From: Acetobacter orientalis
GTDB taxonomy: Bacteria > Pseudomonadota > Alphaproteobacteria > Acetobacterales > Acetobacteraceae
DNA length: 64,000 nucleotides
Direction: 5' to 3'
Assembly: GCF_000963965.1 (NCBI RefSeq)
Contig: NZ_BAMX01000017.1
Location: forward strand, 62,001 to 126,000
In this document: positions 61,733-64,000 of the stretch, in pieces
How the letters are laid out: each line of letters starts with the position of its first letter
Numbering within the stretch: position 1 is the first letter of the stretch
The notes under the pieces: model-generated
Told to the model about the DNA's origin: nothing
Databases searched by the model: none
What the model saw: the letters and a program-made list of their open reading frames with translations, nothing else
Position numbers and translations under genes: made by a program

Positions 61733-63079
61733 ATGTCGGTTTTTAATGCGATTTCAACAGCCGTTAGCGGGATTAACGCCCAATCCACCGCTTTTTCAAA
61801 CCTGAGTAACAACATCGCCAACAGTCAGACCGTTGGTTATAAAGCCGACTCAACCGCATTTCAGGACTTTGTTTCAGGCCAACTGATCAACAGCAGCCGC
61901 AACGAAGGAAATTCCGACTCAGTTGCCGCCGTCACCATCCAGCACGTTGACAAGCAAGGCACAGCCACAGTCAGTAACGACAGCTTAGCCATGTCCATTG
62001 ATGGCTCAGGTCTATTTAACGTAACAAAATCGCCTTCAGACACATCGTCAAGCGCCAGCCTAAACCAGACCCGGTATTACACCCGTAATGGCGAATTTTA
62101 TGAAGATAAAAATGGCTATCTGGTTAACACTAGCGGGTACTATTTGAGCGGGTATAAAGTAACAGACCAAAGCACTGGCACTCTGAGCAACCAACTCACG
62201 TCGGTCAATGTTGCTAACGTACAGTATTCTCCTATTAGTAACCCTACTATTTCGGTTAAAGGTTACGTTGGCAGTTCTGTCGACAAAACGACATCAACTG
62301 CCACTAACTCACAAACAACAACCATCTACGATTCAAATAATGACGCCCACAATGTAAAGCTTGATTGGTCATATGTGTCTGACTCGACAACAACCAACAA
62401 CCTACAAACATGGAAACTAGACGTTAGTACACCCGATACTAACAGCTCAGTTTCCGGCACCTATTACGTTCAGTTTGATTCCACAACAGGTGCAATTCAA
62501 ACCGTTTCCAAAAGCGAAGACGGAACAAATAGCCTTATTTCAACCACCAATTCGTCAATCCCTCTCACTTTCAACTATACAGATTTACAGTCTCAATCTG
62601 CATCAATGCCTTTCCAACTTAATTTAGGGTTACAAGGCAGCACCTCGGGGGCCACTCTTTCTTCCTCTACCGGCCCCGTAATCACAACACCCACAACAGA
62701 TAGCAAAAGCAGCTCTCAGGTTGGGTCTTACACTGGTGTTGAAATTCAGAGCGACGGCACCATTATGGCAAAGTTCAGCTTGGGTGATACGCAAGCAATT
62801 GGTCAGGTCGCTTTAACCAACTTTGCCTCGGTTAATAATCTACAAGAAGTCAGCGGTCAGGCTTACCTCGCAACCCCTTCTGCAGGCACCCCCCAGACAG
62901 GTCTTGTTGGCGAAAATGGTACAGGCTCACTCACTGTCGGTTATACGGAATCCTCTACAACAGACCTTACCAGCGACCTTTCCGCTCTTATTATTGCTCA
63001 GCAGGCCTACACAGCGAATACAAAAATTGTGACAACAGCAAGCGAACTGTTGCAGACAACAATCGCAATGAAACAGTAA
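61733..63079 (+). CDS. flgE: FlgE, hook protein
   Basis: 448 aa. N-terminus FNAISTAVSGINAQSTAFSNLSNNIANSQTVGYKADSTAFQDFVSG; C-terminus STTDLTSDLSALIIAQQAYTANTKIVTTASELLQTTIAMKQ. Central part is Ser/Thr-rich. AGGAA lies before the ATG. It stands alone, 240 bases after flhB, ending at a hairpin. Confidence 0.95.
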   Translation: MSVFNAISTAVSGINAQSTAFSNLSNNIANSQTVGYKADSTAFQDFVSGQLINSSRNEGNSDSVAAVTIQHVDKQGTATVSNDSLAMSIDGSGLFNVTKSPSDTSSSASLNQTRYYTRNGEFYEDKNGYLVNTSGYYLSGYKVTDQSTGTLSNQLTSVNVANVQYSPISNPTISVKGYVGSSVDKTTSTATNSQTTTIYDSNNDAHNVKLDWSYVSDSTTTNNLQTWKLDVSTPDTNSSVSGTYYVQFDSTTGAIQTVSKSEDGTNSLISTTNSSIPLTFNYTDLQSQSASMPFQLNLGLQGSTSGATLSSSTGPVITTPTTDSKSSSQVGSYTGVEIQSDGTIMAKFSLGDTQAIGQVALTNFASVNNLQEVSGQAYLATPSAGTPQTGLVGENGTGSLTVGYTESSTTDLTSDLSALIIAQQAYTANTKIVTTASELLQTTIAMKQ

Positions 63080-63087
63080 TAATTTTA

Positions 63088-63120
63088 AGAGGTCAGGATC
63101 CTTTTTAAGGCCTGACCTCT
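63088..63120. terminator. Hairpin between convergent flgE and mcp
   Basis: Perfect 10-pair stem AGAGGTCAGG (63088-63097) / CCTGACCTCT (63111-63120), loop of 13, starting 8 bases after flgE. The T-run is weak on the plus strand; it may serve both convergent genes. Confidence 0.6.
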
Positions 63121-63167
63121 CACTTACTTTAACAGTAAAATAAAAAATCTTTATTACAGAAAGTATC

Positions 63168-64000
63168 TTACGAAAGCGTAAAATTACTCACTAAGCCAAC
63201 CATCTTATCTGACCTCTCAGTCAAATCTTTACAATCTAACGATGTAGAACGGGTCATATTGGATGTTTTTTCAGTCAGATCTCGCAAGGCTTCAGCCTCA
63301 CCGTGCGTTTCTTTTACACTGATTTCTTGCTTACCCATTTCTACATTAATTTTAGAAATAGCATCACTTACTATAGTAATACCCGAGCCAATTTCTTTTA
63401 AATCAGACATCATGAAATTAACGGCTCTATCTCCGTTACAAATCATGGTTTCACTCTGCCGCGCACAACTTGCAATTTGACGTGCCGCCTCTGTGGTTTT
63501 TACCGACAAATCTCTAATAGCCGTTGCCACAACAGAAAAACCACGCCCCATTTCTGCTGCGCGAGTAGCTTCAACATTTGCATTCAATGCTAAAAAATTT
63601 GTCTGAGCTGCAATGTTTTGTATTGTATCAACGAGTTCAGAAATAGTGTTCCATGCTGCTCTAATTTCAACCATGGTTTCTTGAACATGGCCAATATTAG
63701 TACTTCCTCTGGTTGCCGCAACAACACACTGCCTTACAGCGTTTTCAGCCGCGCCAGTTTCTCCGGCCACATCAGAAATAGACGTCTCAAGTGCTGCAGT
63801 TGCATCTGTAATTTTACGAATAGAACCAACCTGCTCTTCGCTTTGATAAAGAATGCTACTACTACCCTTATTGATAGATGCCGCAGACTCACGCACAAGC
63901 CCAGAAGCTTGGCGTATTTCTGAAACAATACCACCAAAACCATTTTTAAGATTATGAAACGCCTTGGCTAAAAGCGGAGATTTCTCAGAAACATCTGCAC
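63168..64000 (-). CDS. Methyl-accepting chemotaxis protein, 5' part beyond the window
   Basis: The frame stays open to the right edge, so the N-terminal sensor and membrane part lie outside. Visible: about 277 C-terminal residues with the signalling hairpin IAAQTNFLALNANVEATRAAEMGRGFSVVATAIRDLSVKT. The hairpin has E-to-T/A changes relative to the canonical EAARAGE. It ends LVSNFTLS without a CheR-binding pentapeptide. Convergent with flgE. Confidence 0.9.
   Translation of the reverse strand, partial: ADVSEKSPLLAKAFHNLKNGFGGIVSEIRQASGLVRESAASINKGSSSILYQSEEQVGSIRKITDATAALETSISDVAGETGAAENAVRQCVVAATRGSTNIGHVQETMVEIRAAWNTISELVDTIQNIAAQTNFLALNANVEATRAAEMGRGFSVVATAIRDLSVKTTEAARQIASCARQSETMICNGDRAVNFMMSDLKEIGSGITIVSDAISKINVEMGKQEISVKETHGEAEALRDLTEKTSNMTRSTSLDCKDLTERSDKMVGLVSNFTLS

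Noticed and set aside
1-64000. CRISPR arrays, tRNA/rRNA genes, insertion sequences and prophage genes
   Set aside because: No direct-repeat arrays, RNA-gene patterns, transposase or phage-like proteins were seen on either strand.

Overview
This window is almost entirely one large flagellar and chemotaxis island of an alphaproteobacterium. The best guess at family is Acetobacteraceae (acetic acid bacteria). That rests on the overall look of the proteins, the alphaproteobacterial accessory genes (DUF1217, DUF6468, MotE-like, a CtrA-type regulator, FlgJ without a muramidase domain) and a base composition near 50 percent G+C by eye; no search could be run, so the family is inference. No tRNA, rRNA, insertion sequence or CRISPR array was seen.

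Left edge (1-4950): housekeeping genes. A minus-strand pair encodes a dicarboxylate/amino-acid symporter overlapping a periplasmic type II L-asparaginase that runs off the left edge. Two plus-strand genes follow: a purine nucleoside permease-type secreted protein and an Nramp metal transporter.

Motility island, left half (5073-22472): a long minus-strand run DUF1217-fliI-fliJ-glycosyltransferase-motB-motA-fliK-flgD, closed by a clear terminator. Then come a lipoprotein (+), flgI-flgJ-flgN (-) with a small membrane ORF upstream, a flagellar SLT transglycosylase (+), a TPR-glycosyltransferase (-), and flhA-flhF (+). flhA is split by a frameshift near 21150.

Chemotaxis operon (22482-30798, minus): mcp-STAS-cheY-cheA-cheW-cheR-cheB-cheY-cheD and a small CheZ/CheT-like ORF, mostly with overlapping or near-touching start and stop codons.

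Basal body block (31030-39953, minus): fliF-fliH-fliN-fliO-fliP, motE-like and lipoprotein genes, a bactofilin-like gene, and flgG-flgA-flgH.

Plus-strand block (40225-52381): flgF, flgK-flgL, a small secreted protein, an L,D-transpeptidase, a second TPR-glycosyltransferase overlapping fliG, a small periplasmic protein, fliL-fliM-DUF6468, and the flagellin gene with strong terminators. Then flgB-flgC (-), a prepilin-peptidase-like gene (+), a large periplasmic AMIN/TPR-like protein (-), a small unknown gene (-), a CtrA-like regulator with a degenerate receiver (+), fliE-fliQ-fliR-flhB (+), flgE (+) and a second MCP running off the right edge (-).

Together these give nearly all structural parts: export gate and ATPase (FlhA, FlhB, FliP, FliQ, FliR, FliO, FliH, FliI, FliJ), MS and C rings (FliF, FliG, FliM, FliN), rod (FlgB, FlgC, FlgF, FlgG, FliE), P and L rings (FlgI, FlgH, FlgA), hook and junction (FlgE, FlgD, FliK, FlgK, FlgL), flagellin, and stator (MotA, MotB). 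No fliD, flhG, flaF or flbT was recognised. The most interesting non-standard parts are two FlmG-like flagellin glycosyltransferases plus a separate GT-A enzyme, the pseudo-receiver regulator, the bactofilin-like protein, wall enzymes inside the locus, and the flhA frameshift.
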